A DNA stretch of 64,000 nt from assembly GCF_013031245.1 (NCBI RefSeq), contig NZ_WPZL01000003.1, forward strand, positions 124,001 to 188,000, given 5' to 3'. The notes beneath the pieces are model-generated. The model made no database searches and was not told the DNA's origin. It was given only the letters and a program-made list of their open reading frames with translations. The first letter of the stretch is position 1; each line of letters opens with the position of its first letter. This DNA comes from Ruegeria lacuscaerulensis (GTDB taxonomy: Bacteria > Pseudomonadota > Alphaproteobacteria > Rhodobacterales > Rhodobacteraceae). Shown one piece after another: positions 7,178 through 16,284 of this stretch. The translations under genes and the position numbers were made by a program.

Positions 7178-8825
7178 GCGCCTCGGGGTAGAGGGCCGCC
7201 TTGAACGGTGCCATGCCGACCCGGCGATACGTTTCGAGGAAGGTCTCCTCGGCGCTTTCCCTTTGGTTCAGATAGGTGTCCACAATGCGTTCAACGGCCG
7301 GCACGATTTCGTCATAGGCAAAGCCCGGGCCCGTGCGGTCGCCGACCGCTGCGGTTTCTGTTGCGTCACCACCCAGAGTAATCTGGTAGTTTTCGACGCC
7401 CGCGCGATCCAGACCCAGAATGCCGATGTGACCGACATGATGGTGGCCACAGGCGTTGATGCAGCCCGAAATCTTGATCTTCAGGTGGCCGATGTCGTGC
7501 TCCAGTTTCAAGTCGTCAAAACGGGTCGCAATTTCCTGTGCAACTGGGATTGCGCGTGCTGTAGCCAGCGCGCAATAGTCCATGCCGGGGCAGGCAATGA
7601 TGTCGCTGATCAGACCGATATTGGCTGTGGCCAGTTCATGCTCTTTCAGCTTCGCGTGGATCGCGGGCAGGTCGGACTTGTGAACATGCGGCAGGATCAC
7701 GTTCTGCTCATGGCTGATGCGCAGTTCGTCATATGCGAACTCTTCGGCCAGATCAGCCATCACGCGCATCTGCTCGGCAGTTGCATCGCCGGGCGTCTGG
7801 CCATGCTTCTTGATCGAGATCGTCACGATTGCATGGTCTGCGTTCTTGTGCGGCGCAATGTTGGTGTCGACCCACGAACGGAAGACCGGATCGTTGGTAT
7901 AGGCGCTTTCGAACGACGCAACCGAACCTTCGCGGAAGGCGGGTGGCGCGAAGTGGCCCTTGATCTCTTCCAGCAGGTTCATGTCTGCGCCCTTGAACTG
8001 CGGGCGAACCTGCAGGAAGCGCTCATTGACCTTGGCGCGGATGGTGTCGATGCCGTTCTCGTGAACGGTGATCTTGATGCGTGCCTTGTACTTGTTGTCG
8101 CGGCGACCAATCTGGTTCCACACGGAAACAGTGGCCTCCAGATACGCCAGCAGATCGTCAAAGGCGACGAACTCGGACAGTTCCTTGCCGATCATCGGGG
8201 TGCGGCCCAGACCGCCGCCCACAATGACACGGGCGCCCAGAACGCCGTCACGCTCGACCAGTTGCAGGCCGATGTCATGCGCCTTGATCACGGCGCGGTC
8301 GTTTTCCGATCCTGTGATGGCGATCTTGAACTTTCGCGGCATGAACTGGAATTCCGGGTGGTCGGTGGACCACTGACGCAGCAGTTCGGCATAGGGGCGC
8401 GGATCGGCGATCTCATCCGCGGCGGCACCGGCGAAATGGTCGGCGGTCACGTTGCGGATGGTGTTGCCCGAGGTCTGTATGGCGTGCATGCCAACCTCGG
8501 CCAGCGCGTCCAACATATCCGGCACGTCTTTCAGTTTCGGCCAATTATACTGGATGTTCTGACGCGTGGTGAAATGGCCATAGCCCTTGTCCCACTTTTC
8601 TGCCAGCAGGGCCAGTTGGCGCATTTGCGCGCTGGACAGCGTGCCATAGGGAATTGCGACCCGCAGCATATAGGCGTGCAGCTGCAAATACAGCCCGTTC
8701 ATCAGGCGTAGGGGTTTGAATTCGTCTTCAGTCAGCGAGCCGTCGATGCGGCGCTCGACCTGAGCGCGGAACTGCGCGTTACGTTCTGCCAAAAATGCTG
8801 TGTCGAACTCGGAGTAGCGATACAT
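7161..8825 (-). CDS. cysI: Nitrite/sulfite reductase hemoprotein (siroheme, 4Fe-4S)
   Basis: A 554-residue siroheme/4Fe-4S reductase converting sulfite to sulfide. The cluster-siroheme cysteines are in CPGMDYC and GCINACGHHHVGHIGILG. The two ferredoxin-like half domains are seen at the N-terminus (MNGLYLQLHAYMLRVAIPYG) and in the middle. There is no separate flavoprotein CysJ nearby, so the electron donor is probably ferredoxin, which the downstream fpr gene could reduce. It lies between DUF2849 and cysH. The siroheme precursor is supplied by CobA, the first gene of the same operon. Confidence 0.92.
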   Translation of the reverse strand: MYRYSEFDTAFLAERNAQFRAQVERRIDGSLTEDEFKPLRLMNGLYLQLHAYMLRVAIPYGTLSSAQMRQLALLAEKWDKGYGHFTTRQNIQYNWPKLKDVPDMLDALAEVGMHAIQTSGNTIRNVTADHFAGAAADEIADPRPYAELLRQWSTDHPEFQFMPRKFKIAITGSENDRAVIKAHDIGLQLVERDGVLGARVIVGGGLGRTPMIGKELSEFVAFDDLLAYLEATVSVWNQIGRRDNKYKARIKITVHENGIDTIRAKVNERFLQVRPQFKGADMNLLEEIKGHFAPPAFREGSVASFESAYTNDPVFRSWVDTNIAPHKNADHAIVTISIKKHGQTPGDATAEQMRVMADLAEEFAYDELRISHEQNVILPHVHKSDLPAIHAKLKEHELATANIGLISDIIACPGMDYCALATARAIPVAQEIATRFDDLKLEHDIGHLKIKISGCINACGHHHVGHIGILGLDRAGVENYQITLGGDATETAAVGDRTGPGFAYDEIVPAVERIVDTYLNQRESAEETFLETYRRVGMAPFKAALYPEARANAA

Positions 8826-8890
8826 GATTAGCTGTCCTTAGTTGCAGCCCCGAACCTTGGGGCCTTGAAGGGGAGAGAGAGGGCCAGAGG

Positions 8891-9205
8891 TCAGGCCCGG
8901 GGCTGCGGGGAAGTTTCCTGTTTGCCGTGGGCATAGTTGGACGGACCAGTCCGGCGGAAGTCTTCCCGGAAATGGGTGGGCTCGGGGCCGTTTTCGCCAG
9001 CGACTGCATCCGCCAGATAGGCGCCAACGATCTTGTTTGCCTGGCGCTCGGCGTCCAGCAGGCGGACCTGCGCGTGGGCTTCGTCGGTGATCAGCTCGGC
9101 CTCGGATAGTTCGCGCGACCAGCGATCGTCTTCGGTCAGGTAGATGACGTCACCTTCCAACAGGTCGTTGGCGGTCACCACTTTGGGGGTAAAAGCGCGG
9201 GCCAT
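8891..9205 (-). CDS. DUF2849 protein in the sulfur operon
   Basis: A 104-residue protein of the DUF2849 family, placed between cobA and cysI as in many Rhodobacteraceae. The residues RAFTPKVVTANDLLEGDVIYLTEDD-like at the N-terminus are typical. Its function is unknown; co-occurrence with siroheme-dependent sulfite reductase suggests an accessory role. Its start codon touches the cobA stop, so the genes are translated together. Confidence 0.8.
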   Translation of the reverse strand: MARAFTPKVVTANDLLEGDVIYLTEDDRWSRELSEAELITDEAHAQVRLLDAERQANKIVGAYLADAVAGENGPEPTHFREDFRRTGPSNYAHGKQETSPQPRA

Positions 9206-9981
9206 CAGGCGTGCTCCTTTTTGAATTCGGTCAGGGCCCGGGCCGCTTGTCGCGGGGCGAGGCCATAAAATGTAAGGGTGGGGCCGTCCATTTCGGCGGC
9301 GGTAAGGTCGGTCGGCAACTGGTTCAGCGTGGTGGCCAGAATGCGCTGATCGGAGCGCGAGGCGTTTTCCACCAGCGTCACCGGCGTATCGCGGTCAGCG
9401 CCGTGCATGATCAGGCGGCCCTGAATGAAACGCGCGGACATTTTGCCCATGTAGATCGCCGCAACAGAACCAGGGCGCGCCAGTGCGTTCCAGTCGTGAT
9501 CGGCAAAGCCCTTCATGTCGTGGCCGGTCAGAATGCGCACAGACGAATTACGGCCACGGCGGGTCAGGCTTTGGCCAATCCCGGCGACGGCTGCCGATGC
9601 AGCAGTGATTCCGGGTACGATCTGCCATGTGATACCTGCAGCCTCGACCGCTTCGATCTCTTCGTCCAGACGTCCGAAAACGGTTGGATCTCCGGATTTC
9701 AGCCGCACCACGCGCTGACCTTTCAAGGCGTAGTCCACCAGCAGGGCGTCGATGTCTTCCTGTTTCCAGGATGGGCCGAATCCGGCCTTGCCGACATCAA
9801 TCAAATCAGCGGACTTTCCGGCCAGTTCCAGAACCTCGGCACTGATCAGGCGATCATGCAGCACGACGTCAGCGCGCTCGAAGGCACTCAGCGCCTTGAG
9901 CGTCAGCAATTCCGGATCGCCCGGGCCCGCGCCGACAAAGTCGACGTGTCCAATGCCATCATGAGAATGCGTAAACTGCAT
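9205..9981 (-). CDS. cobA: Uroporphyrinogen-III C-methyltransferase (siroheme branch)
   Basis: The enzyme methylates uroporphyrinogen III twice using SAM to make precorrin-2, the precursor of siroheme needed by CysI. The 258-residue protein has the family signatures VGAGPGDPELLTLKA, VRLKSGDPTVFGR and VPGITAASAAVAGIG. I start at the ATG at 9981; the same frame extends upstream to 10254, but that part would run through the promoter region and into the divergent lrp gene and does not resemble the family. It is the first gene of the cobA-DUF2849-cysI-cysH-DUF934 operon. Confidence 0.9.
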   Translation of the reverse strand: MQFTHSHDGIGHVDFVGAGPGDPELLTLKALSAFERADVVLHDRLISAEVLELAGKSADLIDVGKAGFGPSWKQEDIDALLVDYALKGQRVVRLKSGDPTVFGRLDEEIEAVEAAGITWQIVPGITAASAAVAGIGQSLTRRGRNSSVRILTGHDMKGFADHDWNALARPGSVAAIYMGKMSARFIQGRLIMHGADRDTPVTLVENASRSDQRILATTLNQLPTDLTAAEMDGPTLTFYGLAPRQAARALTEFKKEHA

Positions 9982-10123
9982 GTTCCGTCTCGGGTTGGTT
10001 TGACTTGACCTGCAATATAGGAAATATTCCCGGTAATACGCTATATGGGCGCATAAATAAGAACATTCGTTCCCTTGGGGTCGCCAAACGGGACGTGAGT
10101 TCCGAAACAAAGGAAAAATTGGA

Positions 10124-10603
10124 ATGTCGGTGCGGATTGATGATACGGATCGGAAAATTCTGGTTGAGCTGCAGCGCGACGCCAGCCAATCGCTGGACGA
10201 AATCGCGGCTCGTGTCGGCAGTTCCAAGACGCCGGTCTGGAATCGAATCCGCAAGCTGAAAGGCGCGGGTGTGATCGGTCAACAGACCGTTCTGCTGGAC
10301 GCCGAAGCGCTGGGGTTCGAGGCGACTTTTTTTGTCCTGATCCGCACCTCGGAACATGAGGCAGAATGGCAGCGCAAGTTCCTCAAGGCGCTACGCGACC
10401 GACCCGAAGTACAGGAGGCGCACCGACTGGCGGGGGACATCGACTATATCCTCAAAGTGCGCGTCAAGAACGCAAGAGCCTATGATGTGTTCTATCAAAC
10501 ACTGATCTCGGAAGTTCGGGTTCACAATGTGACCGCGCTGCTGTCGATGGAAGAGATCAAATCAACGACCATGCTGCCGCTGAACGCGCTGATGGAAAAC
10601 TAA
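10124..10603 (+). CDS. Lrp/AsnC-family regulator divergent from the sulfur operon
   Basis: A 159-residue Lrp/AsnC regulator. The N-terminal HTH (DRKILVELQRDASQSLDEIA) is followed by a RAM ligand-binding domain with GDIDYILKVRVKNARAYDVF. It is transcribed away from cobA across a 142-bp gap, so it probably controls the sulfur operon and itself, responding to a small molecule such as an amino acid (perhaps cysteine); the ligand is an inference. Lrp sites are too degenerate for me to mark an operator with confidence. Confidence 0.88.
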   Translation: MSVRIDDTDRKILVELQRDASQSLDEIAARVGSSKTPVWNRIRKLKGAGVIGQQTVLLDAEALGFEATFFVLIRTSEHEAEWQRKFLKALRDRPEVQEAHRLAGDIDYILKVRVKNARAYDVFYQTLISEVRVHNVTALLSMEEIKSTTMLPLNALMEN

Positions 10604-10609
10604 GACGGC

Positions 10610-11791
10610 TCAGACCTGGACCATTAGTCGGGTCAGCCCGTGGAAGTGGTAGGTGTTCGAGTACTCCGGCTCTGCGGTAAGGCGCATGTTCGAGCATCTC
10701 TCGAACAGCGCAGTCAACGCAATGCGCATTTCCAATCGTGCCAGCGGTGCCCCGACGCAGAAATGCAAACCGCCGCCGAAACTGGTATTGGTGACAATCG
10801 GACGACTGGGGTCAAACGTGTCGGGGTCAGTCCAAACAGCGGGGTCCCGGTTCGCGGCGCCAAGCAACAGAGCGACTTCATCACCGCGTTTGAATTCATG
10901 GCCAAAGACCTCAACGTCCTCATACGCAAAGCGCGTGAACATGTGCAGCGGCGGGTCATAGCGCAGGATTTCTTCGACCAAACCGTCAATTCGATCCTGC
11001 GCAAAGACCAATGGGTCAATGCCCAATTCCAGAACCATTTTGACGCCGTTTCCAAGCGAATGGACCGTTGCCTCATGCCCGGCATTCAGCAGCAGAATGC
11101 AGGTGGCCACCAGTTCGTCGCGCGACAGTTTCTCGCCGTCTTCTTCGGCAGCGATGAGGCGAGTGATCAGATCGTCCTGCGGGTCGTTGCGGCGTTGCTC
11201 GATATAGTCGCCAAGAAAGGCCGTAAAGTCCTGCGCGGCGGCCGCGGCGATGTCCTCGGTCTGACGGGTGCGGCTGGCCTGGTACATTGCCACCATGGCA
11301 TGGGACCAACGCAACAGGTCACGCGACATGTCCTCGGGCACACCCAGCAGGCGGCAGATCGTAATCACCGGCACCTGCGTGCAAAACGCATCCAGCAAGT
11401 CAAAAGGACTCGTGGGAAAGCGGTCAATCAGGGTGTGACTGAGATCCAAAATGGAAGGCTCCAGTGCGGTAATCGCGCGCGAGGTAAAAGCCCGCATGAC
11501 AAGCGCGCGCAGACGAGTGTGCCGGGGCGGCTCGGCCTCAAGGAGGGAATGCGCCTCGACATTTAACCAGGGCGCAAGATGGGCTGGTCTGGGGCGTTGC
11601 AGTTCAGCGGGAACTTCGCGACCAAAACGGCGGTCTTTCAGCAAGGCCTGCACAGCCCGGTGCGAAACCGCCGCAACCTTTTCGTAGTCATCCCAATAGA
11701 CAAGATCACCCTCAGCCCGGGCCATGTCATAAAACGGGTAGGGGTTTTGCACGAAATCCGGTTTGACCGGGGATTGGAACACCGTCTTCAT
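10610..11791 (-). CDS. Cytochrome P450
   Basis: A soluble bacterial P450 of about 393 residues. The heme-binding loop FGGGLHFCVGAPLARLEMR holds the proximal cysteine. The I-helix segment CILLLNAGHEATVHSLGNG has the acid/threonine region, and ILRYDPPLHMFTRFA contains the ExxR-following segment. There is no ferredoxin or ferredoxin reductase gene beside it, and the substrate is unknown. The start is uncertain: ATGs at 11791, 11809 and 11827 are in frame. I chose 11791 because MKTVFQSPVKPDFVQNPYPF is the normal P450 N-terminus and this avoids overlap with the divergent histidine kinase. Confidence 0.88.
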   Translation of the reverse strand: MKTVFQSPVKPDFVQNPYPFYDMARAEGDLVYWDDYEKVAAVSHRAVQALLKDRRFGREVPAELQRPRPAHLAPWLNVEAHSLLEAEPPRHTRLRALVMRAFTSRAITALEPSILDLSHTLIDRFPTSPFDLLDAFCTQVPVITICRLLGVPEDMSRDLLRWSHAMVAMYQASRTRQTEDIAAAAAQDFTAFLGDYIEQRRNDPQDDLITRLIAAEEDGEKLSRDELVATCILLLNAGHEATVHSLGNGVKMVLELGIDPLVFAQDRIDGLVEEILRYDPPLHMFTRFAYEDVEVFGHEFKRGDEVALLLGAANRDPAVWTDPDTFDPSRPIVTNTSFGGGLHFCVGAPLARLEMRIALTALFERCSNMRLTAEPEYSNTYHFHGLTRLMVQV

Positions 11792-11838
11792 GCGGCGCAG
11801 ACTTGCCATGCGGCGCGCTGAATGCAAGACCCTATGTC

Positions 11839-13572
11839 ATGTACCGAGTTTGGGTCATATTGAGTTTTCTGTTTGCCGTCGGGCTGTTGTCCGCCGGAGT
11901 TTGGTCCTACGGCTATCGGCAGGCGCTGTCGCAACTGAGCGAAAAGGCCGAGGCTGACCTTGAACTGGCCGCCGACAGGCTGAGCACACAGATGCAAGGC
12001 TATCAGGAACTGGCAGTGCTGATGGCAAATCATCCCGTCCTTGAAGTGCTGGAAACTCCGGCTCAACGGCGGGCGGCGCAAGCGGTGCTGCTGGATGTGG
12101 CCGATAAGACGGCGGCTGCCAATATGATGTATCTGGACCGGAGCGGTCGGGTCCTTGCCGCGGCTCAGCCGGCAGCGCAGCGCAATATGGCCGGGCATCC
12201 CGCCTTTGAGCGCGCCATGCAGGGCGCGATGGGTAGCGCGCACGGCGTCCAGCCGGTCAGCGGCGATCGGATCTATTCCTATGCAGCACCAGCCTTTAGT
12301 CCCTCGGGGCAGGTGGTGGGCGCGTTGATGGTCGTCGCCGATGTTCAGGACGTTGAGCAGACCTGGCGCGGCAGCACCGAGGCTGTTTTCTTTGTCGATG
12401 GAGATGGGGTGGTCTTTATCTCGAACCGGTCCGACCTGTTGTTCTGGCACCGTGCCGACGAACAACGGGGGCTGACATCTCCGGAAGGTGGAACGGTGGA
12501 TTTCGCCACGACCCAGGTCGGCGAACACGAGCTGTGGAAGCTGAACTGGGGACGTTATCTGCCCCGTCACGCACTACATCTGACGCTGGATCTGCCGGTC
12601 ATAGACATGACCGCAGAAGTTTTGGTCGATGTGGCGCCGGCTCGGCGTCTGGCCGGGTTGCAGGCCGCTACGGTTGCCGCGATCTGTATGGCGTTCGGCG
12701 CGTTGCTGTTTCTGGCGACCGAGCGCAGGCGTACATTGGCCGAGGCCAACACGGTTTTGGAAAGCCGTGTTGCGCAGCGAACCCGCGATCTTACAGTCGC
12801 AAATACCTCACTGCGCCGGGAAGTTCACGAACGGCAAGAAGCAGAGGCAGCCCTGAAGCATGCGCAGGAAGAACTTATTCAGGCCGGCAAGTTGAGTGCG
12901 CTAGGGCAGATGTCGGCCGGAATCAGCCACGAACTGAACCAGCCCCTGATGGCAATCCAGCAATTCGCAGACAACGGGGCGGCATTTCTGACGCGTGGGC
13001 GGGAAGAAAAGGCAGCTGAAAACCTGACCCGTATTTCAGACATGGCGGCCCGGATGGCGAGGATCATCAAAAACCTGCGCGCCTTCGCCCGCAATGAAAG
13101 CGAACCCATGGGCAAGGTTGATCTGGTGCAGGTGATCGACACAGCGGTGGAACTGACCGAGGCGCGGTTGCGGGCCGACGAAGTCGCGATGGAGTGGCAG
13201 CCGCCTGACAAGCCCATCTATGCATGGGGGGGAGAAGTTCGTCTGGTGCAGGTTTTTGTGAATCTGATCAACAACGCCGCCGATGCGATGAGCCAGCAGG
13301 AAGACCGGCTTGTTCGTATTGAAATCAACAACGGAAAGATGCTGGCCGTTACGGTGCGGGATATCGGGCCGGGTATCGAGAACACGGAGAAACTGTTCGA
13401 ACCGTTCTACACGACCAAAGCCGTTGGGACGTCCGACGGGATGGGGCTTGGTCTTTCGATCTCTTATGGTCTGGTCCAGAGTTTTGGCGGCAACATTCGC
13501 GGTGCTAATGCGCAGACCGGCGCGATGTTCACTGTTGAGCTAGAGTATTACAGGGAAGACGAGGTGGCATGA
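11839..13572 (+). CDS. dctB: DctB-like sensor histidine kinase (C4-dicarboxylate sensing)
   Basis: A membrane histidine kinase of 577 residues. There is one TM segment at the N-terminus (VWVILSFLFAVGLLSAGVWS), a periplasmic sensor domain (about residues 30-275, PAS-like as in DctB), and a second TM near residue 280 (LQAATVAAICMAFGALLFL). A coiled coil follows, then the HisKA box GQMSAGISHELNQPLMAIQQ with the phospho-acceptor His, and ATPase boxes FVNLINNAADAMSQ, DIGPGI and DGMGLGLSISYG. It overlaps the regulator gene by 4 nt. The adjacent DctPQM transporter suggests it senses the transported organic acid. A start at 11803 is possible but adds residues unlike the family. Confidence 0.88.
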   Translation: MYRVWVILSFLFAVGLLSAGVWSYGYRQALSQLSEKAEADLELAADRLSTQMQGYQELAVLMANHPVLEVLETPAQRRAAQAVLLDVADKTAAANMMYLDRSGRVLAAAQPAAQRNMAGHPAFERAMQGAMGSAHGVQPVSGDRIYSYAAPAFSPSGQVVGALMVVADVQDVEQTWRGSTEAVFFVDGDGVVFISNRSDLLFWHRADEQRGLTSPEGGTVDFATTQVGEHELWKLNWGRYLPRHALHLTLDLPVIDMTAEVLVDVAPARRLAGLQAATVAAICMAFGALLFLATERRRTLAEANTVLESRVAQRTRDLTVANTSLRREVHERQEAEAALKHAQEELIQAGKLSALGQMSAGISHELNQPLMAIQQFADNGAAFLTRGREEKAAENLTRISDMAARMARIIKNLRAFARNESEPMGKVDLVQVIDTAVELTEARLRADEVAMEWQPPDKPIYAWGGEVRLVQVFVNLINNAADAMSQQEDRLVRIEINNGKMLAVTVRDIGPGIENTEKLFEPFYTTKAVGTSDGMGLGLSISYGLVQSFGGNIRGANAQTGAMFTVELEYYREDEVA

Positions 13573-14798
13573 CGCGTAAGGTACTTCTGGTCGATGATGA
13601 CGCCGCAGTGCGTGAGGCGCTGGCGCAGACGCTGGAACTGGCCGACTATGACGCGGTCACGGCAGGTTCCTTCGTTGCTGCCAAGGACCACATTCGAGCG
13701 GATTTTCCGGGTGTGATCGTTTCGGACATTCGGATGCCTGGCCGCGACGGGTTCCACTTGCTGAACTACACGCATGACATTGATCCGAATCTGCCTGTAA
13801 TCCTTCTGACCGGCGAGGGTGACATTCCCATGGCAGTGCAGGCTATGGGGCAAGGCGCGTTCGACTTTCTTGAAAAACCTTGTGCGGCGGCCGATCTGCT
13901 TGAGGTTCTGGAAAAGGCATTCAACAAACGCACTGAGATTCTGGAACAGCGTGCTTTGAAGCACGAACTTGAGCGCGGAGACCCAGCCGCGCGGTTGTTG
14001 TTCGGTCTGTCCGCTCAGGCCGAGGCGTTGAGAGAACGCGTGCGGACAGTTGCTCCGACCGGTGCCGAGGTGCTGGTGACCGGGCCTGCGGGAAGTGGGA
14101 TTTCCAAGGTGGCCGAAGTTGTCCATCTGATGTCACCGCAAGGGCAGGGGCCGTTTGTCAAAAGGCCCTCGTCCGGATTGTCGGCCGATGATCTGGGGCG
14201 GGTGTGCGAGGATGCGGCGGGGGGCTCTCTGTTCCTGGATGAAATCTCGGCGATGCCCGAAGCCACTCAACATGCTGCACTGGAAATGGTCGAACAGGGC
14301 GTAAGCGCGCGAATTCTGGCGGGTACAACCGCCGATCTTGCGCGTTTGTCCTCTGACGGTCGGTTCCATGCGGACCTTTTCTATCGGCTGGACGTCATGC
14401 GCGTGCGCATTCCTTCGCTGGCGGAACGGCCCGAAGACATTCCTGTGATCTTTCGACACTATGTTTCCCAGGCGGCGGAACAGGCCGGAATTGCAGAGCC
14501 GGAAATAACGTCCGAACATCTGGCGTCGCTAATGGCCAGTGACTGGCCGGGCAACGCGCGATCCCTGATGTCAGCGGCGATGCGGTTCGTATTGGGAATG
14601 CCGGATGAGGTCGCCCAAGCCACGGATCTGGGTCTGAGCGAGCAAATGGCGCGGGTCGAACGGTCGTTGCTGATTGCCGCTTTGGGGCGGCACAACGGTA
14701 AGGCCTCGGATGCCGCCAAAGCTCTGAAGCTGCCGCGCAAGACGTTTTACGACAAGCTGGCGCGCTATCAGATTCGTCCGGAGGATTATCGCAGATAG
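13569..14798 (+). CDS. dctD: DctD-like response regulator lacking the GAFTGA loop and Walker A lysine
   Basis: The N-terminal receiver domain (about residues 1-115, phospho-acceptor in SDIRMPG), a central AAA+ domain and a C-terminal Fis-type HTH (DAAKALKLPRKTFYDKLARY) give the DctD/NtrC layout. Two key features are missing. The Walker A reads GPAGSGIS, with Ile where the catalytic Lys should be. Also, about 25 residues between Walker A and Walker B (GGSLFLDEIS), including the sigma-54 contact loop GAFTGA, are absent. The protein is therefore about 409 residues, where 440-460 is usual. Sensor and arginine-finger parts (GRFHADLFYRLD) remain. It probably does not activate sigma-54; Rhodobacter capsulatus NtrC is a known regulator without GAFTGA that acts with sigma-70. 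Confidence 0.85.
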   Translation: MTRKVLLVDDDAAVREALAQTLELADYDAVTAGSFVAAKDHIRADFPGVIVSDIRMPGRDGFHLLNYTHDIDPNLPVILLTGEGDIPMAVQAMGQGAFDFLEKPCAAADLLEVLEKAFNKRTEILEQRALKHELERGDPAARLLFGLSAQAEALRERVRTVAPTGAEVLVTGPAGSGISKVAEVVHLMSPQGQGPFVKRPSSGLSADDLGRVCEDAAGGSLFLDEISAMPEATQHAALEMVEQGVSARILAGTTADLARLSSDGRFHADLFYRLDVMRVRIPSLAERPEDIPVIFRHYVSQAAEQAGIAEPEITSEHLASLMASDWPGNARSLMSAAMRFVLGMPDEVAQATDLGLSEQMARVERSLLIAALGRHNGKASDAAKALKLPRKTFYDKLARYQIRPEDYRR

Positions 14799-15168
14799 CT
14801 GAAGATCCTCCCGCCCCCTTTTTTCGCATTATCATGCGGTTAAAGGCGTTGGGCCGGGCAGTCCGCTGTCACGGACTGCGGGTGGTTTGAAATTTGGATG
14901 TAATGATTCGGTTTCAATGATTCGAGAACAGTGCGGAAATCCGCACAACAGGTTTCGGACATGTGCGATTTTCCGCACACCGGTGGTGGCTGTTGTTTTC
15001 TTCGGCATTGGCGGCGGCCATAACATTCTAATATCGTAGAGAAAAATATCAAAATCCCATTCGCGTAACAAAAAGTTGAGTGGTGACAGTCGATTCGGTT
15101 CACTTTGCGGCGTGGGGTGCTGATCCGGTGCCCATTGGAGATTGTGAAAGTCTGGGAGGAAGAGGTTA
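14799..15168. other. 370-bp intergenic region between dctD and dctP
   Basis: It holds a stem-loop (14858-14879, GCAGTCCG with CGGACTGC) that may end the dctBD transcript, two related palindromes described separately, and the dctP promoter, which I could not pin down. I found no convincing sigma-54 -24/-12 element (GG-N10-GC) here. No gene is seen. Confidence 0.6.
14931..14979. promoter_or_regulatory. Two palindromic operator candidates upstream of dctP
   Basis: GTGCGGAAATCCGCAC (14931-14946) is a perfect inverted repeat. TGTGCGATTTTCCGCACA (14962-14979) is a close variant. Their centres are 32 bp apart, about three helical turns, so the sites face the same side of the DNA. They lie 190-240 bp upstream of dctP, and the adjacent DctD-like protein is the obvious candidate to bind them. 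Confidence 0.7.
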
Positions 15169-16170
15169 ATGAAATTCCTGACAACGGCTGCAACCGCAGT
15201 TGCGCTGACCGTAACCGCGACAGCAGGCACGGCCGCCTGCGATGACAACGAGATCGTCGTGAAGTTCGCGCATGTAACGAACACTGACAAACACCCCAAA
15301 GGCATTGCGGCCTCGCTGCTGGAACAACGCGTCAATGACGAAATGAACGGCGTGATGTGTGTGGAGGTCTACCCGAACTCGACGCTTTACAATGACGACA
15401 AAGTGCTCGAGGCGATGCTGCAGGGCGATGTGCAGCTGGCCGCGCCGTCGCTGTCTAAGTTCGAAAAATTCACCAAACAGTTCCGCCTGTTCGACCTGCC
15501 GTTCATGTTCAAGAACATCGATGCTGTCGACGCGTTCCAGGCCTCGGCTGAAGGTCAGGCGATGAAGGACAGCATGCAGCGCCGCGGCCTGCAGGGACTG
15601 GCCTTCTGGCACAACGGCATGAAGCAGATGTCGGCCAACAAGCCTTTGGAAGATCCCTCGGATGCGGATGGTCTGAAATTCCGTGTTCAGTCCTCGGACG
15701 TTCTGGTGGCGCAAATGGAAGCCATCGGAGGCAGCCCACAAAAGATGGCCTTCTCGGAGGTTTACGGCGCGCTGCAGCAGGGCGTTGTGGACGGGCAGGA
15801 AAACACCTGGTCAAACATCTACGGCAAGAAGTTCTTCGAGGTGCAGGATGGTATTACCGAGACCAACCACGGCATCATCGACTATCTGGTGGTGACGTCC
15901 GTGGACTGGCTGGACAGCCTGGATCCTGAAGTACGGGATCAGTTCCTTACAATCCTTGCCGAAGTCACCGAGACCCGGAACAAAGAAGCCTTTGCCGTGA
16001 ACGAAGCGGCCAAAGCGTCGATCACCGATGCGGGCGGTATCATTCGTGAGCTGAACCCGGAACAGCGTCAGGCCTGGGTTGATGCGATGAAGCCGGTTTG
16101 GGACAAGTTCGCGGACGATGTTGGTCAGGACAAGATCGACGCCGCTCAGGCGATCAACGCCGGGTTCTGA
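15169..16170 (+). CDS. dctP: TRAP transporter substrate-binding protein (DctP family)
   Basis: A periplasmic solute receptor of 333 residues with a Sec signal peptide (MKFLTTAATAVALTVTATAG, cleavage near residue 23). The DctP fold signatures VKFAHVTNTDKHPKGIAA, LPFMFKN, GLKFRVQSS and YGALQQGVVDGQENTWSN are clear; the conserved Arg in KFRVQSS is expected to bind the substrate carboxylate. It starts the dctPQM operon. The neighbouring DctBD pair and family resemblance suggest a C4-dicarboxylate, but related receptors bind other organic acids, so the ligand is inferred. Confidence 0.92.
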   Translation: MKFLTTAATAVALTVTATAGTAACDDNEIVVKFAHVTNTDKHPKGIAASLLEQRVNDEMNGVMCVEVYPNSTLYNDDKVLEAMLQGDVQLAAPSLSKFEKFTKQFRLFDLPFMFKNIDAVDAFQASAEGQAMKDSMQRRGLQGLAFWHNGMKQMSANKPLEDPSDADGLKFRVQSSDVLVAQMEAIGGSPQKMAFSEVYGALQQGVVDGQENTWSNIYGKKFFEVQDGITETNHGIIDYLVVTSVDWLDSLDPEVRDQFLTILAEVTETRNKEAFAVNEAAKASITDAGGIIRELNPEQRQAWVDAMKPVWDKFADDVGQDKIDAAQAINAGF

Positions 16171-16284
16171 TCCCGGATCAGGCCGCGCGTCCGGGGACTG
16201 GGGAGTTATCGACGCGCAGGCCGGGCGGGCCGAAAAAGGCCCGCCCCAATCCTTCTCATCAACAAAAATTGTGGGGACAGAGAG

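Noticed and set aside
6924-8711. 595-codon open frame on the plus strand
   Set aside because: It lies entirely antisense to cysI and the start of cysH, which have clear motifs. It is a side effect of GC-rich codon use.
14799-15168. Sigma-54 promoter before dctP
   Set aside because: I looked for GG-N10-GC with surrounding consensus and found nothing convincing.
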